From Pedobacter sp. HDW13 (GTDB taxonomy: Bacteria; Bacteroidota; Bacteroidia; Sphingobacteriales; Sphingobacteriaceae), in assembly GCF_011303555.1 (NCBI RefSeq), contig NZ_CP049868.1:3844001-3908000 (forward strand): a stretch of 64,000 nucleotides of DNA, read 5' to 3'. The position numbers and the translations under genes were made by a program. Shown one piece after another: positions 44,300-54,766 of the stretch. The first letter of the stretch is position 1. Every line of letters begins with the position of its first letter. The notes beneath the pieces are model-generated. The model saw nothing but the letters and a program-made list of their open reading frames with translations. It had not been told where the DNA came from and ran no database searches.

Positions 44300-46164
44300 T
44301 TAATAGAAATTGGACGAAATCCCAGTGGTTGGGAGGAGTTTTCTGAGCTTTGCAATATCTGTTGCTGTAATTTTATTTCCATAGATGTACAATCCTTTCA
44401 GGGTTTGGGAAAGTTTTGAAAAATCGTCAGGAATCATTGATAACTGGTTGTTTGAAATACTAAGTGAGGAAAGTTTAGGGAGCTCGAAAAAACTGCTGGG
44501 GAGTGATTCGATCGAATTGCTGGTAATTCTCAGCTCTAATAGGCTTTCCATTTCTCCAATCGATATTGGTAGTTCGCGCAGCATTCCTGATTCGGCGCTG
44601 AGGAAGGTCAATTTTTTAAGATTGCCAATATGTTCAGGCAGTTTTTCAATTAAATTAGAATTTATAGTGAAAGATTTTAGATTGGAGAGCGAGCTTATAG
44701 ATTCAGGGAGTAATCTGTACGGCCCGGCTAATTGTAGAGTTTCTAAATTCCTGAGGTTGCCAAAATTTTCTGGCCACTGGCTAATATTTGTGTACAGAAT
44801 TTGGAAGTATTTAATATTCAGGTCAGTGAAACTAGTTGGTAATTCTGGGTATTTTCCCTCAAGGACGAGAGTATCTAAAGATGATAGCTTTCCAAAATCA
44901 GCAGGTAGCCTGGGATTGGCAGCTGTAGTGGTAAAATAAAGGTTTCTTAGTTTACTGAGTTTAGAAATAGAAGATGGCAACATTTCGGTCGAATTTGTCC
45001 TCATAACCTCAAGACTCTCTAGATCGCCAATATTGCTGGGTAATCCCTGCATAGGGTTTAAGTTGCACTCCAGACGCTTTAGCTTTTTTAATTTACCAAA
45101 GCTGGCGGGAAGATACTGCAGACCACAAGAAGTAGCAATGAAAGATTCTAAATTCTCCAGATCACCAAAACTTTCAGGTAGCGAGGTAATATTCCCCCCC
45201 AATTGAGATGCGAAATGACAAATTCTTTTAACTTCTTAAGGTTCCCTATGTTAGCTGGTACGGAATAAATTTGCGTACCATCAACATTTAAATACTCTAG
45301 ATTTCTGAATTTATCTCCGATAACGGGGGCAATAGCGCGTGCTGAGCTACCTGACATATTAAGGTGTTTAAGGTAAGTTAAGCCCTGTAAAGCTGGATTG
45401 CTAATAATGTCTTCAAATATCCAGGCAATTCCACTGGCATTTAGCAATAATTTTGTAACGTGTCCATTCTCGATAACAACTCTACTCGAATTTACACTAA
45501 GTTGTAGGTCGTCAAGAGCCTCTGTTTCTAGGTAGTTGCCAGTATTAATTTCTAAACTGGCTGATGCTGATTTACTACCGTACCAAGTTGTCCATGTCAG
45601 CTTATATCGAGTATTGGCATACCCCTGAAATTCAACATATGGGGCGTTTATGTCGTCTATAATAGTACCTCCAAAAGTTTGGTTATGGATGAAGGCATAT
45701 TTGCCATCAACCGTCCATAGTCCTCGGCGGTTTTCTGTTCCTTTTAGGTAGAATTTTGTCTGATTATCTGGGCTTAAATTTTCTATTTTTGCAAGCAGGG
45801 GCTTAAACTTGATGCTAACAAAGGATTCACTTATTTTTCCTCCCGATGAACTTACTGTCCATTTTAGGCTGTAGATTTCCCCAGGCATACCATTGAATTT
45901 GGAATTTGGATTGGTGTAGTCTGAAAAATAGACCAAAGGATCCTCAATCAAGCCTTTTTCTATTGTCCATTTACCAGACTGGCCGGGTTTTAAACTATCG
46001 GCATTGAGAGTAACCTGAAACTTTTCTACATCATTTTGATTTGTACCAGCTGTGGCAAATGGTTTGGCTGGAATGATTAAAATCTCTTCCTCTTTTTTGC
46101 AAGCAAATAGAAATAATATAATAGTGATTAGTAAAATGTTGCGAAGTGGCATGGCCGAGAGCAT
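44300..46164 (-). CDS. Leucine-rich-repeat lipoprotein, frameshifted
   Basis: Two frames form one lipoprotein of about 620 aa. Part one (46164-45148) has a lipobox LFAC (Cys about 22), a PKD-like beta region (PGQSGKWTIEKGLIEDP) and the first repeats (LEYLNVDGTQIYSVPANIGNL). Part two (45202-44300) continues at NWGGNITSLPESFGDLENLESF with about nine LRRs (GxLxxLxxLxLxxN pattern). The switch is at C7 (45194-45200), a typical homopolymer indel. It is likely exported to the outer membrane and binds proteins or glycans. Diverges from the Kelch lipoprotein gene, 78 bp apart. Confidence 0.72.
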
Positions 46165-46242
46165 TTTTTTGTTCTAAAAATAAAAAATGTTTTTCAGTTA
46201 GTTACAATTAATTTATATTTACTTTTTTAACGTTGGTCTCAG

Positions 46243-47835
46243 ATGCGTAATACTACCCCGCTCGCTTTACTTCTTGCTTTATTTCTTGGCTTACTTTCTT
46301 GTAAAAAGGCTATTGTTGAAAAGGATGGAGACTCTTTTCGGATTTCGATGCTTCCACTTCCAGAAGTAGAATTCAATACTTTTAGGGTAAAAGGAACACT
46401 TGATGTAAGGAATGTCAACGGTGAGATTCAATATGGATTGCTTGTTGGTAAATCTGTTAATCCTACCATAGAAAATGCAACCCATATTCTTCTAGGAAAG
46501 GCAAATGCTTCTGTCGATTTTACTAAAGAGTTAAACGGCTTAGACACCGGAACGGTGTATTATGTGCGAGCATATGGGAAAATCGGGGATATGATTGAAT
46601 ATTCTGCAAACCAACAAATTTCAAAGGTCTCGCCCCAGATTAAAATGCCTGATAGCACTTTGAATTATGGTCGGAACTTTACTTTTTCTACCAATATTAC
46701 CGCAATAGGGGAAAATGCGAAAATACAGTTGACCCTTAATGGGCTTCCCGTGGCAATAAAATCTATAGCCAGTACTTCTTTAGGGCTTGTGTTTACGGCA
46801 GAACCGCCAAATAATCTGATAGACGGAGAGGTATCGCTTAATCTTATTGTCGATAATATTTCTATACGGTACTCTAAAAAGCTGAATTTATTATCAGGTA
46901 TGTGGAAAGATTTGCCTGATTTACCATTCGAGAATTATGGATTCGCATATAATGCGGAGAAAATATTGGTAGGAGATTGGATATATAATAATATGATTAT
47001 TTCTGGAACAGCGACAGAATTCAGTAAATTTAATTATAAGACTGGACAAAGAGTTAAACTAACGCCGCTTGCTGGAGGGTTTGTCTATCAAAAAGGAGCA
47101 ATTATCTCCATTGGTGACCAGATTCATTTCATTTGCGGAGAACGGGCCGGGAATTATCAATCGTGGGTTGTCACTAAGGTTCATTATGTATATAATATAT
47201 CCACAGATAGCTGGATCAAAGAGGCTGATTTTCCGGGAGAAGAAAGAAGGACCCCGGTTTTTGGAGTTATTGGCAACAAAATTTATGTGGGGCTTGGAGT
47301 AAATTCAGGAACGATTTCAATGCCTAAAAATACTTTTCATCAGGATATGTGGTCATATGATCCCTCTACAAAGGTTTGGCAAAAACTCACTGATTTTCCA
47401 GATGCAGGGGGAAGGATGCTTCAGGCAAACTTTGTCATCGGATCCAAGTTATATTTCACAGCAGGTGTGGCAAAATCTGGCAATCAAAATATATCATCTA
47501 AGGACACTTGGGGTTATGATGTTGCTAGCAATCAGTGGGCCAAGAAGGCTCCATTCCCAGGAAAGGCAGAGGTACTTTTTGCCAACTTTACTATTGGGGG
47601 ATACGGCTATGTTGGGATGGGAGAATCGATGGGTTATAATTCGTACAATGGAAAGAATTTGGAAAATGCAATGTACAGATATGAACCTAATGCCAATCGT
47701 TGGCAGCGGGTAAGTAATGGATATCAACTGGTCTCTGATCCTTTTTCGGCATCAAATGGAAGCATTGGACTCATTGGAGGAGGCACGGATGCTAATTCAG
47801 ATTACACTCCACAACTTTATTACTTTACACCCTGA
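46243..47835 (+). CDS. Kelch-repeat lipoprotein
   Basis: A 530-aa lipoprotein with lipobox LLSC (Cys20). Residues 30-130 look like a fibronectin-type beta domain (GTVYYVRAYGKIGDMIEYS). An Ig-like stretch follows to about 220. From 225 onward Kelch repeats form a probable beta-propeller (MWSYDPSTKVWQKLTDFPD, TWGYDVASNQWAKKAPFPG, MYRYEPNANRWQRVSNG). Placed on the cell surface by its lipid anchor; ligand unknown. Pairs head-to-head with the LRR lipoprotein gene, so the two may share a promoter region. Confidence 0.82.
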   Translation: MRNTTPLALLLALFLGLLSCKKAIVEKDGDSFRISMLPLPEVEFNTFRVKGTLDVRNVNGEIQYGLLVGKSVNPTIENATHILLGKANASVDFTKELNGLDTGTVYYVRAYGKIGDMIEYSANQQISKVSPQIKMPDSTLNYGRNFTFSTNITAIGENAKIQLTLNGLPVAIKSIASTSLGLVFTAEPPNNLIDGEVSLNLIVDNISIRYSKKLNLLSGMWKDLPDLPFENYGFAYNAEKILVGDWIYNNMIISGTATEFSKFNYKTGQRVKLTPLAGGFVYQKGAIISIGDQIHFICGERAGNYQSWVVTKVHYVYNISTDSWIKEADFPGEERRTPVFGVIGNKIYVGLGVNSGTISMPKNTFHQDMWSYDPSTKVWQKLTDFPDAGGRMLQANFVIGSKLYFTAGVAKSGNQNISSKDTWGYDVASNQWAKKAPFPGKAEVLFANFTIGGYGYVGMGESMGYNSYNGKNLENAMYRYEPNANRWQRVSNGYQLVSDPFSASNGSIGLIGGGTDANSDYTPQLYYFTP

Positions 47836-48053
47836 TTGGTTAAACCCATTATTATATCCGGTGTGAAGCAGGTAAACACTTTGTTTTTAAGGGGCAGAAA
47901 ATCAATCCAATCATGATAAAATTCAAGTTAAATGTTAAAACTTTATGGGCGATATTATGATTGGGTTTCAATTGCTTTGTTAACTTTGCAAACCTGAGCG
48001 GAGCATCATATGGTAATATGCGGATGGTTTGTGCTAAATAGTTGCTAATAAAT

Positions 48054-48494
48054 ATGGTCAAATTTATTCTTCCCGAAGAAGTTCTGCCTTTAAGAAGCCT
48101 CGTTTTACGTAATGGCAAGCCATTAAAAGAGTGTGTTTTTGAAGGCGATGATGCCTACGATACCTTTCACTTGGGTTTTTGGGCAGATGGGGAAATTAAG
48201 TCGGTTGCCACTTTTATGCACAACGATTTTTTCCCCGAAGAAGGCGAAGGATATCAGTTACGGGGTATGGCTACGCATCCCGATGAGGGAGGCAGGGGAT
48301 ATGGGGCTGCGCTGGTTAACTTTGCCATCGAGTATTTAAGAGAATATAATACCAGTTATCTGTGGTGTAACGCACGCTCTACGGCAGCAGCCTTTTACAA
48401 AAAAATTGGCTTCACCACCGAATCGCCAGAATTTGATATCCCGGGCATCGGTTTCCATTACGAAATGAAATTAAACTTAAATCAAAATAATTAA
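48054..48494 (+). CDS. GNAT-family N-acetyltransferase
   Basis: A 146-aa acetyl-CoA-dependent acetyltransferase from ATG 48054 (a TTG at 48042 is open too). The acetyl-CoA loop is YQLRGMATHPDEGGRGYGAALV (the R/Q-x-x-G-x-G/A motif is in GGRGYG), followed by LWCNARSTAAAFYKKIGF. Acceptor unknown. It ends 2 bp before pgk, so the pair may be cotranscribed. Confidence 0.87.
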   Translation: MVKFILPEEVLPLRSLVLRNGKPLKECVFEGDDAYDTFHLGFWADGEIKSVATFMHNDFFPEEGEGYQLRGMATHPDEGGRGYGAALVNFAIEYLREYNTSYLWCNARSTAAAFYKKIGFTTESPEFDIPGIGFHYEMKLNLNQNN

Positions 48495-48496
48495 AC

Positions 48497-49690
48497 ATGA
48501 ACACCATTGACCAGTTTGACTTTAAAGATAAAAAAGCATTAATCAGGGTAGATTTTAACGTGCCTTTGGATGATGAATTTAAAATTACCGACGACAAAAG
48601 GATCAGGGCTGCTTTACCAACCATTAGCAAAATATTAAAAGATGGTGGTGCAGTTATTTTAATGTCGCATTTAGGCCGTCCGAAAGACGGGCCTACTGAT
48701 AAATTTTCTTTAAAACATATCCTTGCTGATCTTTCTGCTTTAACAGGTGTTGAGGTTAAGTTTGCTGATGATTGCATTGGCGAGAGTGCTGCTACTCAGG
48801 CTGCTGCTTTAAAATCAGGTGAGATTTTATTGTTAGAAAACTTGCGTTTCTATAAAGAAGAAGAAAAAGGTGATGTGGCCTTTGCCGAAAAATTATCAAA
48901 ACTTGGTGATGTTTATGTAAATGATGCTTTTGGAACTGCACACCGTGCACACGCTTCAACATCGATTATTGCGCAGTTTTTCCCTGATGCAAAATACTTC
49001 GGCTATTTAATGGCTTCTGAAGTAGAAAATGCTGAAAAAATCCTGAACCACGCCGAAAGACCTTTTACTGCCATTATGGGCGGAGCCAAAGTATCTGATA
49101 AAATTCTTTTAATCGAGAAATTGTTAGAGAAAGTAGATAACCTGATTATTGGTGGTGGTATGGCTTATACTTTCGCTAAAGCACAAGGTGGTGAAATTGG
49201 TACCTCTTTATTGGAGGCTGATAAACAAGAGCTTTCTTTAGAGCTAATTGAAAAAGCAAAAGCTAAAGGTGTAAACCTGATTTTGCCTGTCGATACCGTA
49301 ATCGCAGATAAATTTGCAAACGATGCAGCTAAGCAAGATGTGGCTGCGGGAGAAATTCCTGCAGATTGGATGGGATTGGATATTGGACCAAAATCTGCTG
49401 AATTATTCCAGGAGGTGATTAAAAACTCTAAAACTTTATTGTGGAATGGCCCAATGGGTGTTTTCGAAATGGAAAGTTTCCAGGTAGGTACCAAAGCCGT
49501 TGCTGATGCGGTTGTGGCAGCAACTAAAGATAATGGCGCATTTTCATTAATCGGAGGTGGCGATTCGGCTGCGGCAATTGCTAAATTCGGTATGGAAGAT
49601 GAAGTTAGCTATGTTTCTACAGGTGGCGGTGCTTTATTAGAGTATATGGAAGGGAAAGAATTGCCAGGTGTGAAAGCCATTAATGGATAA
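48497..49690 (+). CDS. pgk: Phosphoglycerate kinase
   Basis: A 397-aa glycolytic enzyme making ATP from 1,3-bisphosphoglycerate. KKALIRVDFNVPLDDEF is the N-terminal substrate site; MSHLGRPKDG, LLLENLRFYKEEEKGD, YVNDAFGTAHRAHAST and the C-terminal nucleotide domain (GGAKVSDKI, FSLIGGGDSAAAI, STGGGALLEYMEG) are all present. Full length, no disruption. It is followed by a strong terminator that is copied downstream of the GH95 gene. Confidence 0.97.
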   Translation: MNTIDQFDFKDKKALIRVDFNVPLDDEFKITDDKRIRAALPTISKILKDGGAVILMSHLGRPKDGPTDKFSLKHILADLSALTGVEVKFADDCIGESAATQAAALKSGEILLLENLRFYKEEEKGDVAFAEKLSKLGDVYVNDAFGTAHRAHASTSIIAQFFPDAKYFGYLMASEVENAEKILNHAERPFTAIMGGAKVSDKILLIEKLLEKVDNLIIGGGMAYTFAKAQGGEIGTSLLEADKQELSLELIEKAKAKGVNLILPVDTVIADKFANDAAKQDVAAGEIPADWMGLDIGPKSAELFQEVIKNSKTLLWNGPMGVFEMESFQVGTKAVADAVVAATKDNGAFSLIGGGDSAAAIAKFGMEDEVSYVSTGGGALLEYMEGKELPGVKAING

Positions 49691-49712
49691 TCCATACACA
49701 ACAGTATAAATC

Positions 49713-49750
49713 AGGCCCTTGCAGATCAGTTTGCAAGGGCCTTGTTTTTT
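49713..49750 (+). terminator. Rho-independent terminator after pgk
   Basis: An 11-bp perfect stem (AGGCCCTTGCA / TGCAAGGGCCT) with an 8-nt loop is followed by TTTTTT. It starts 23 bp after the pgk stop. A diverged copy lies at 52579. Confidence 0.88.
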
Positions 49751-49985
49751 AACATATTGTTTGCTGAGGAATGATTAAGTCTGGCAATTTATTGGCACAG
49801 CCGAATAGGAAACACTTAAAAAACTTAGATTTTAGACTACGCTTTATATACGTTAATTGTCGGGAATGAAGCATTTCTGCTTATTTCCAAAGAATTAGGA
49901 GCTGATTTTAGAAAGCGATATGGAGATATGACTGATAGCCTAATTTTGATGAACCCTTTTAAGAGATTGAAAGAAAATATTAACA
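49713..49985. repeat. Diverged direct repeat flanking GH95, copy 1
   Basis: About 270 bp, starting with the pgk terminator and ending with GAAAATATTAACA. It aligns end to end with 52579-52873 at roughly 80% identity by eye (for example ACTACGCTTTAT and GCGATATGGAGAT against ACGATATGGAGAT). Copy 2 has a 16-bp insertion. Together the copies frame the GH95 gene. Confidence 0.8.
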
Positions 49986-49993
49986 GGCTATAA
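49829..49993 (+). pseudogene. Short coding remnant inside direct repeat copy 1
   Basis: A 54-codon frame without a start encodes ILDYALYTLIVGNEAFLLIS, then KELGADFRKRYGD and MTDSLILMNPFKRLKENINRL. The second copy keeps most of it; several differences are silent (for example Leu and Ser codons). This suggests it was coding before decay. I do not recognise the family. Confidence 0.4.
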
Positions 49994-50157
49994 TTTGTTT
50001 TTATGAAATTGTATCTAATTTGTACCTTGAATTTTGTAGCTATCTACTGATCAATGTCATTTTCTGTTTCGGGAAATGGCCGGATTCAGTAGGTAATAAC
50101 AATCCTGATATTGCTGGTGGCAATATTATATTATCTTTTATTTTGTAACGAGAAAAA

Positions 50158-52535
50158 ATGACACGAATCTCAGTCTTCCTTTTCACTATTCTTATGGGAA
50201 TAGGATTTGAAGGTTTTGCGCAATCCGGCAAAAACACATTATGGTATAAACAACCAGCAGCTAACTGGTATGAAGCGCTGCCATTAGGAAACGGTAGGTT
50301 GGGGGCTATGGTTTTCGGGAATCCAGAGCACGAAGTTTTGCAATTGAATGAAGAGAGCGTTTGGGCCGGTGCAAAAGTGAATGCCAATAATCCAAAAGCT
50401 CTGCAATACCTCCCGGAAATTCAAAAAGCCATTTTCGATAATAGGTTCAAGCAGGCAGATAGTTTATCCGGGTTGTATATGCTGGGAACACCCGCCCGCA
50501 TTCGTTCCTATCAACCTTTGGGGAATTTAGAGATGGATTTTAAATGGGAGGCCAAACCAGAAAACTATACCCGTTCTTTAAATATCCAAACGGGAATGTC
50601 TACTACCGAGTATAGCATCAATGGAAATAAAATCCTTCAACAGGTTTTGGTATCGGCCCCGGATAATTGTATTTATTATAGAATTGCCGGTAATAAAAAC
50701 GCTCTTATCAATACGGCCATTTCTTTGAGTAGGGAGAAAGATGTGGTCGTAAAAGCCTTCCCGGATGGCCATATAGAAATGCAAGGCCAGATTATCGATG
50801 AGGCGAATGCTAAAGGCGGAGGAAACGGACCCGCAGGGGCGCATATGAAATTTGCTGCTGAGGCCAGAGTGAAATTGAATAAGGGAACCTTTGAGGTGCA
50901 AGGGAATAAGTTGGTAGTCCATAATGCAGAGTCAATAGAAATTGTGTTGACAGGGGCAACCGATTATTCGTTGGCCAAGCTGGATTTTGATCGATCCATC
51001 AGTCCCATTGTATCCTGCAAAACTATTCTCAATAAGTTAAAGCAGACTAGTGGCGCTGAACTTATAAAGAGGCATATCTCCGAACACCGCGCAATGTTCG
51101 ACCGGGTGAGTTTGGATTTTGGTACAGATTCGTTGGCAAACTATCCAACGGACCTACGTTTAAAGCGGATGAAAGAGGGAAAGACCGATAATGGATTGAT
51201 CGCTTTGTATTTTCAATATGGGCGCTATTTATTGATGGGGTCCTCACGAAAACCAGGTGTATTGCCAGCCAATTTACAAGGTATCTGGAACAAAGACCTC
51301 GATGCACCCTGGAATTCCGATTTTCACACCAATATCAATTTACAAATGAACTATTGGCCGGCAGAAATTTGCAACCTTCCTGAAACAAGTGAAATACTGG
51401 CTAATTTCATCAGGCAAGTTTCTATTCCCGGATCGGTCACTGCAAAAGAAACTTATGGTACCAAGGGATGGACAATGCATCACCTTACCGATGTGTTTGG
51501 CCGGACGAGTGTTTGTGATGGTACATGGGGAATGACACCCACCAATGGAGCCTGGATTAGTTTTCCTGTTTATGAACATTATCTGTTCACAGGCGATAAA
51601 GAGTACCTGCGAACTACCGCTTACCCGATGCTAAAAGGCGTGTGTGAATTTCTAATGGGCTTTCTCATTCCATCACCGGAAGGTTACCTGGTAACCAATC
51701 CTTCCACTTCACCTGAAAATAAGTTCAAAGTCCCCAATAGCAAGGAAACATCTACCCTTACTTATGCTGCCACAATTGATATTCAGACAGTGAATGCGGC
51801 TTTTGATTATTGTGCGGAGGCAGCGGCTGTACTGGGTGTAGATGCCGATTTTATTGCAACGCTCAGGGCAGCACAGAAGAAGCTTCCTCCGGTAAAAATT
51901 GCCTCTGGTGGAAACATTCAGGAATGGATTAAGGATTATGAAGAAACTGAAATTGGTCATCGCCATATATCTCACCTGTTGGGTTTGTATCCATTGACTC
52001 AAATCAATCCCGAAACGCCGGAACTTTTTGAAGCGGCTAAAAAAACCATTGCCCGTCGTTTGTCTCAAAGGGGGGCGGAACAGGTTGGAGCCGTGCGTGG
52101 ATCATTAATTTTTATGCCCGTTTGCTTGATGGTGATAAAGCCTATGAAAGCCTTAATATATTATTGAGTAAATCTACACTCAACAATTTGTTTGATACGC
52201 ATCCACCTTTTCAGATAGATGGAAATTTTGGAGGAACAGCAGGTATTGCGGAAATGCTTTTGCAAAGTACCAACGGTATCATCCGTTTATTGCCTGCCTT
52301 GCCCACTGCCATGCCTGATGGTCAAGTAAAAGGCCTTGTGGCCCGTGGAGGTTTTGAAGTGGGAATGGACTGGAAAAATGGAGGGTTGGTAAATGTAACC
52401 ATCTTATCGAGACTGGGTAATTCTTTAAGGGTGAATTATAAAGGCAAAACTGTCGAATTGAAAACCGTTAAAGGCGGGAAGTACACCTTATTAAAAGATT
52501 TGAATCTTATAAAAACTCCAGACAAGGGAAATTAA
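50158..52535 (+). CDS. GH95 alpha-L-fucosidase/galactosidase, frameshifted
   Basis: About 790 aa once frames are joined. The signal peptide ends at GFAQ. The N-terminal domain has LWYKQPAANWYEALPLGNGRLGAMVFG and LQLNEESVWAG, typical of GH95. The (alpha/alpha)6 domain has NLQGIWNKDLDAPWNSDFH, INLQMNYWPAE and ETEIGHRHISHLLGLYP. The frame breaks at G6 (52070-52075); the shifted frame continues KGGGTGWSRAWIINFYARLLDG and HPPFQIDGNFGGTAGIAEML to 52535. It releases fucose or galactose from glycans in the periplasm. The break is most likely a homopolymer indel. Confidence 0.88.
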
Positions 52536-52578
52536 TATGATGGTTAAAAAATAAAGCATAATTATTTCTATTATAAAC

Positions 52579-52623
52579 AAGGCCCTTGCAGATGAATATC
52601 ATTTTGCAAGGGTCTTGTTTTTT
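52579..52623 (+). terminator. Rho-independent terminator after GH95 (copy of the pgk terminator)
   Basis: Stem AAGGCCCTTGCA / TGCAAGGGTCTT with one G-U pair, then a T-run. It is the diverged twin of the terminator at 49713. Confidence 0.8.
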
Positions 52624-52873
52624 ACCCTATTGTTTGATAGGGCATGACCAAGTTTGGTGATTTATTGGTGCCTCGGAATACGAAACACTCAAAGAACTAG
52701 ATTTTCGACTACGCTTTATGTACGTTAATTGTAGAGAACAAAGCATTTTTATTCATTTCGAAAGAATTAGTAACTGATTTTAGAAAACGATATGGAGATA
52801 GGGGTGTTTTATATTATGACTGATAGCCTAATTTTGATGAACTCGTTTAGGAGACTGAAAGAAAATATTAACA
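52579..52873. repeat. Diverged direct repeat flanking GH95, copy 2
   Basis: About 295 bp aligned with 49713-49985. It holds the terminator and the decayed reading frame, which here is broken by a 16-bp insertion near 52800 and ends early. Confidence 0.8.
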
Positions 52874-52900
52874 TGTAATTTAAATTACAGTATTGAATAG

Positions 52901-53110
52901 AATACCGATTCTGCCGTACAGTATTTAAACGAGGCGAGTAGGGGGGGATATGTTAGCTTTATAAATGTGAAAGAAACTATTTCTGAACTAGATTCTCCAA
53001 AAGGATGAATGGGTTTCGATGTTGTGCTAACTGGTGTTCACGACAGCCAGTTTGGTGCTACTTATGGTTTTGGTAGGGTTGAGTATGCCTATCAATTAAC
53101 GATGCCCTGA
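52901..53110 (+). pseudogene. Decayed gene fragment with an in-frame stop
   Basis: The frame reads NTDSAVQYLNEASRGGYVSF then INVKETISELDSPKG, a TGA, and MGFDVVLTGVHDSQFGATYG then RVEYAYQLTMP and a stop. The two halves are in the same frame, so the TGA looks like a nonsense mutation in an older gene. There is no start codon at the beginning. I do not recognise the family. A G7 run at 52939-52945 is also present. Confidence 0.4.
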
Positions 53111-53125
53111 GTGAGACTTGCAAAT

Positions 53126-53157
53126 AAAAATGGCCGCCTTTTTCCGGCAGCCATTTT
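53126..53157 (-). terminator. Rho-independent terminator after the susD-like gene
   Basis: On the minus strand AAAATGGCTGCC, loop, GGCGGCCATTTTT pairs over 12 bp with one G-U pair and ends in T-rich sequence. It lies 21 bp after the SusD stop. Confidence 0.75.
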
Positions 53158-53177
53158 GAATTAGCATCGAAAAGAAA

Positions 53178-54755
53178 TTAAAAATTACTTGCAGTAGTGG
53201 TATCCCACCACAGGCGCGAAGCAATATCGTCTTTACCCGAGCTTAAAAAAGTAGCAGCTTCTGCAACAGCCGAAGCATTTCCGGTTCTTTCTGCAGGCAC
53301 AAATACCAGTCGCTTAATCCACTGGTCGGCGGTTATTACACCCCAATCAGGACTACTGTCATTTTTAGCAACGTGTGGGATTTTTGGATAGCCTGTTCTT
53401 CTAAAATCTACCCAGGCCTCCAAGGTATTGGTAAATGTAGCCAGGTATTTTTGGGTAATAATTTTTTCCAGTTTCAATTCATTCGAATCACCTGCATTCC
53501 AGGCCACTGTAATGGTAGAAAGTGGTGTGAAATTATTCCGGCTATCTTTCGGATCGGTATAGCTGATGGGTTTGCTGGTTGCATCAGCCAGATAGGCATC
53601 AACACCTGCTGCACCCCAATCTGCAAATGAAAGACGTACTCCATTTTCGTAATTTGTTTTAGCGTCACCTGCATTTGCCCATCCCCTTAACGCAGCTTCG
53701 GCTTTTAAAAAGGCTACTTCCGCTGCGGTAAATCCTCTTCTGTTTTGCGCCGATTTGAAATCGGTGCTCACGGTAGAATAAGAAACCCGGTCATCTTTAG
53801 CATTGATGTAAGCGCCACCGCGAATACCTTTGTATTTGTAGGCTGGATGATCAGTTACTAAACTGGCATCACTTACTTCACTAAAATATTTGGCTATACG
53901 GCCATCTTTTAAACCTACCATAAACGATTCCATGTTTGCGCCCATCCGGGTATCGTTCCAATCAAAGCAAATCATCGAAACAGGCATTACCTCACCATTT
54001 AACGAAATCAGGAAATTTTCCGCATTGGTGGTAATTAATCCAACAGGATCGGCCAGGGCTTTTTCTCCCTGTGTTTTAGCAATGGTAGGGCTAACTTTTA
54101 CCAAACGCATAGCTAAACGCAGGCGTACTGAGTTAAGCAATTTTAACCACGAAGCGATGTTGCCTTTATAACTTGGGTCGAATTTGGTAAAGCCGGTGTA
54201 GGATGTGTTGGCTTTGAGATTGGTTTCAATCTGATCTAACTGCGTAAACAGGTTGTTGTATAAATCCGATTCTTTGTCGTATTTAATCGAACCTAAGCCC
54301 GCCGAACCGTAGTTTGAATAGATTACCGGACCATAAATAGCAGTTAATTTTGAGATGGCCAATACCCTAACCAATTTTGCCCAGTCGCCAAATAACGGTA
54401 GTTTTTTCTCTTCAGCTAATTGTATTACCTGTTTTGAAGGCGACATTACACTGCCATATATACGATTCCAATAGGCATCAATCCAGCGCAGGTAATAAGT
54501 AGTGTTGTTTACATTGGCTACAAAAGGTGTTGGTGTACCCATATATCCCATCCAGTTATCATAACACAGATCCTCTTCAATCTGGTGTCCCATCAGGTTA
54601 AACATCATCCCTGAGAAAGAAGAACCAACCAGGTTGAAATCCTGCTCTAACATTTTATCTGATATCTGATTCGGATTGGTATTTATCTCTTCGAAATTCT
54701 TGGTGCAGGAGTTGAGTAGGATCAAAGCAAGCACCATTAAACATAATTTTTTCAT
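53178..54755 (-). CDS. SusD/RagB-family nutrient-binding lipoprotein (SusD-like_2 type)
   Basis: A 525-aa outer-membrane lipoprotein with lipobox LNSC (Cys17) and the typical start SCTKNFEEINTNPNQIS. Helical TPR-like segments follow (WAKLVRVLAISKLTAIYGPVIY, SWLKLLNSVRLRLAMRLVK, GFTAAEVAFLKAEAALRGW) and the late IITQKYLATFTNTLEAWVDFRRTGYP. It captures a ligand, usually a glycan or peptide, and delivers it to the SusC partner encoded 11 bp upstream. Cargo unknown. Confidence 0.92.
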   Translation of the reverse strand: MKKLCLMVLALILLNSCTKNFEEINTNPNQISDKMLEQDFNLVGSSFSGMMFNLMGHQIEEDLCYDNWMGYMGTPTPFVANVNNTTYYLRWIDAYWNRIYGSVMSPSKQVIQLAEEKKLPLFGDWAKLVRVLAISKLTAIYGPVIYSNYGSAGLGSIKYDKESDLYNNLFTQLDQIETNLKANTSYTGFTKFDPSYKGNIASWLKLLNSVRLRLAMRLVKVSPTIAKTQGEKALADPVGLITTNAENFLISLNGEVMPVSMICFDWNDTRMGANMESFMVGLKDGRIAKYFSEVSDASLVTDHPAYKYKGIRGGAYINAKDDRVSYSTVSTDFKSAQNRRGFTAAEVAFLKAEAALRGWANAGDAKTNYENGVRLSFADWGAAGVDAYLADATSKPISYTDPKDSRNNFTPLSTITVAWNAGDSNELKLEKIITQKYLATFTNTLEAWVDFRRTGYPKIPHVAKNDSSPDWGVITADQWIKRLVFVPAERTGNASAVAEAATFLSSGKDDIASRLWWDTTTASNF

Positions 54756-54766
54756 TATTTAAGATA

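Noticed and set aside
44385..44939. 184-codon open frame on the plus strand
   Set aside because: Antisense to the leucine-rich repeats; periodic residues mirror the LRR codons.
52579..52873. Insertion sequence as the cause of the repeats around GH95
   Set aside because: No transposase gene and no terminal inverted repeats were found between or inside the copies.
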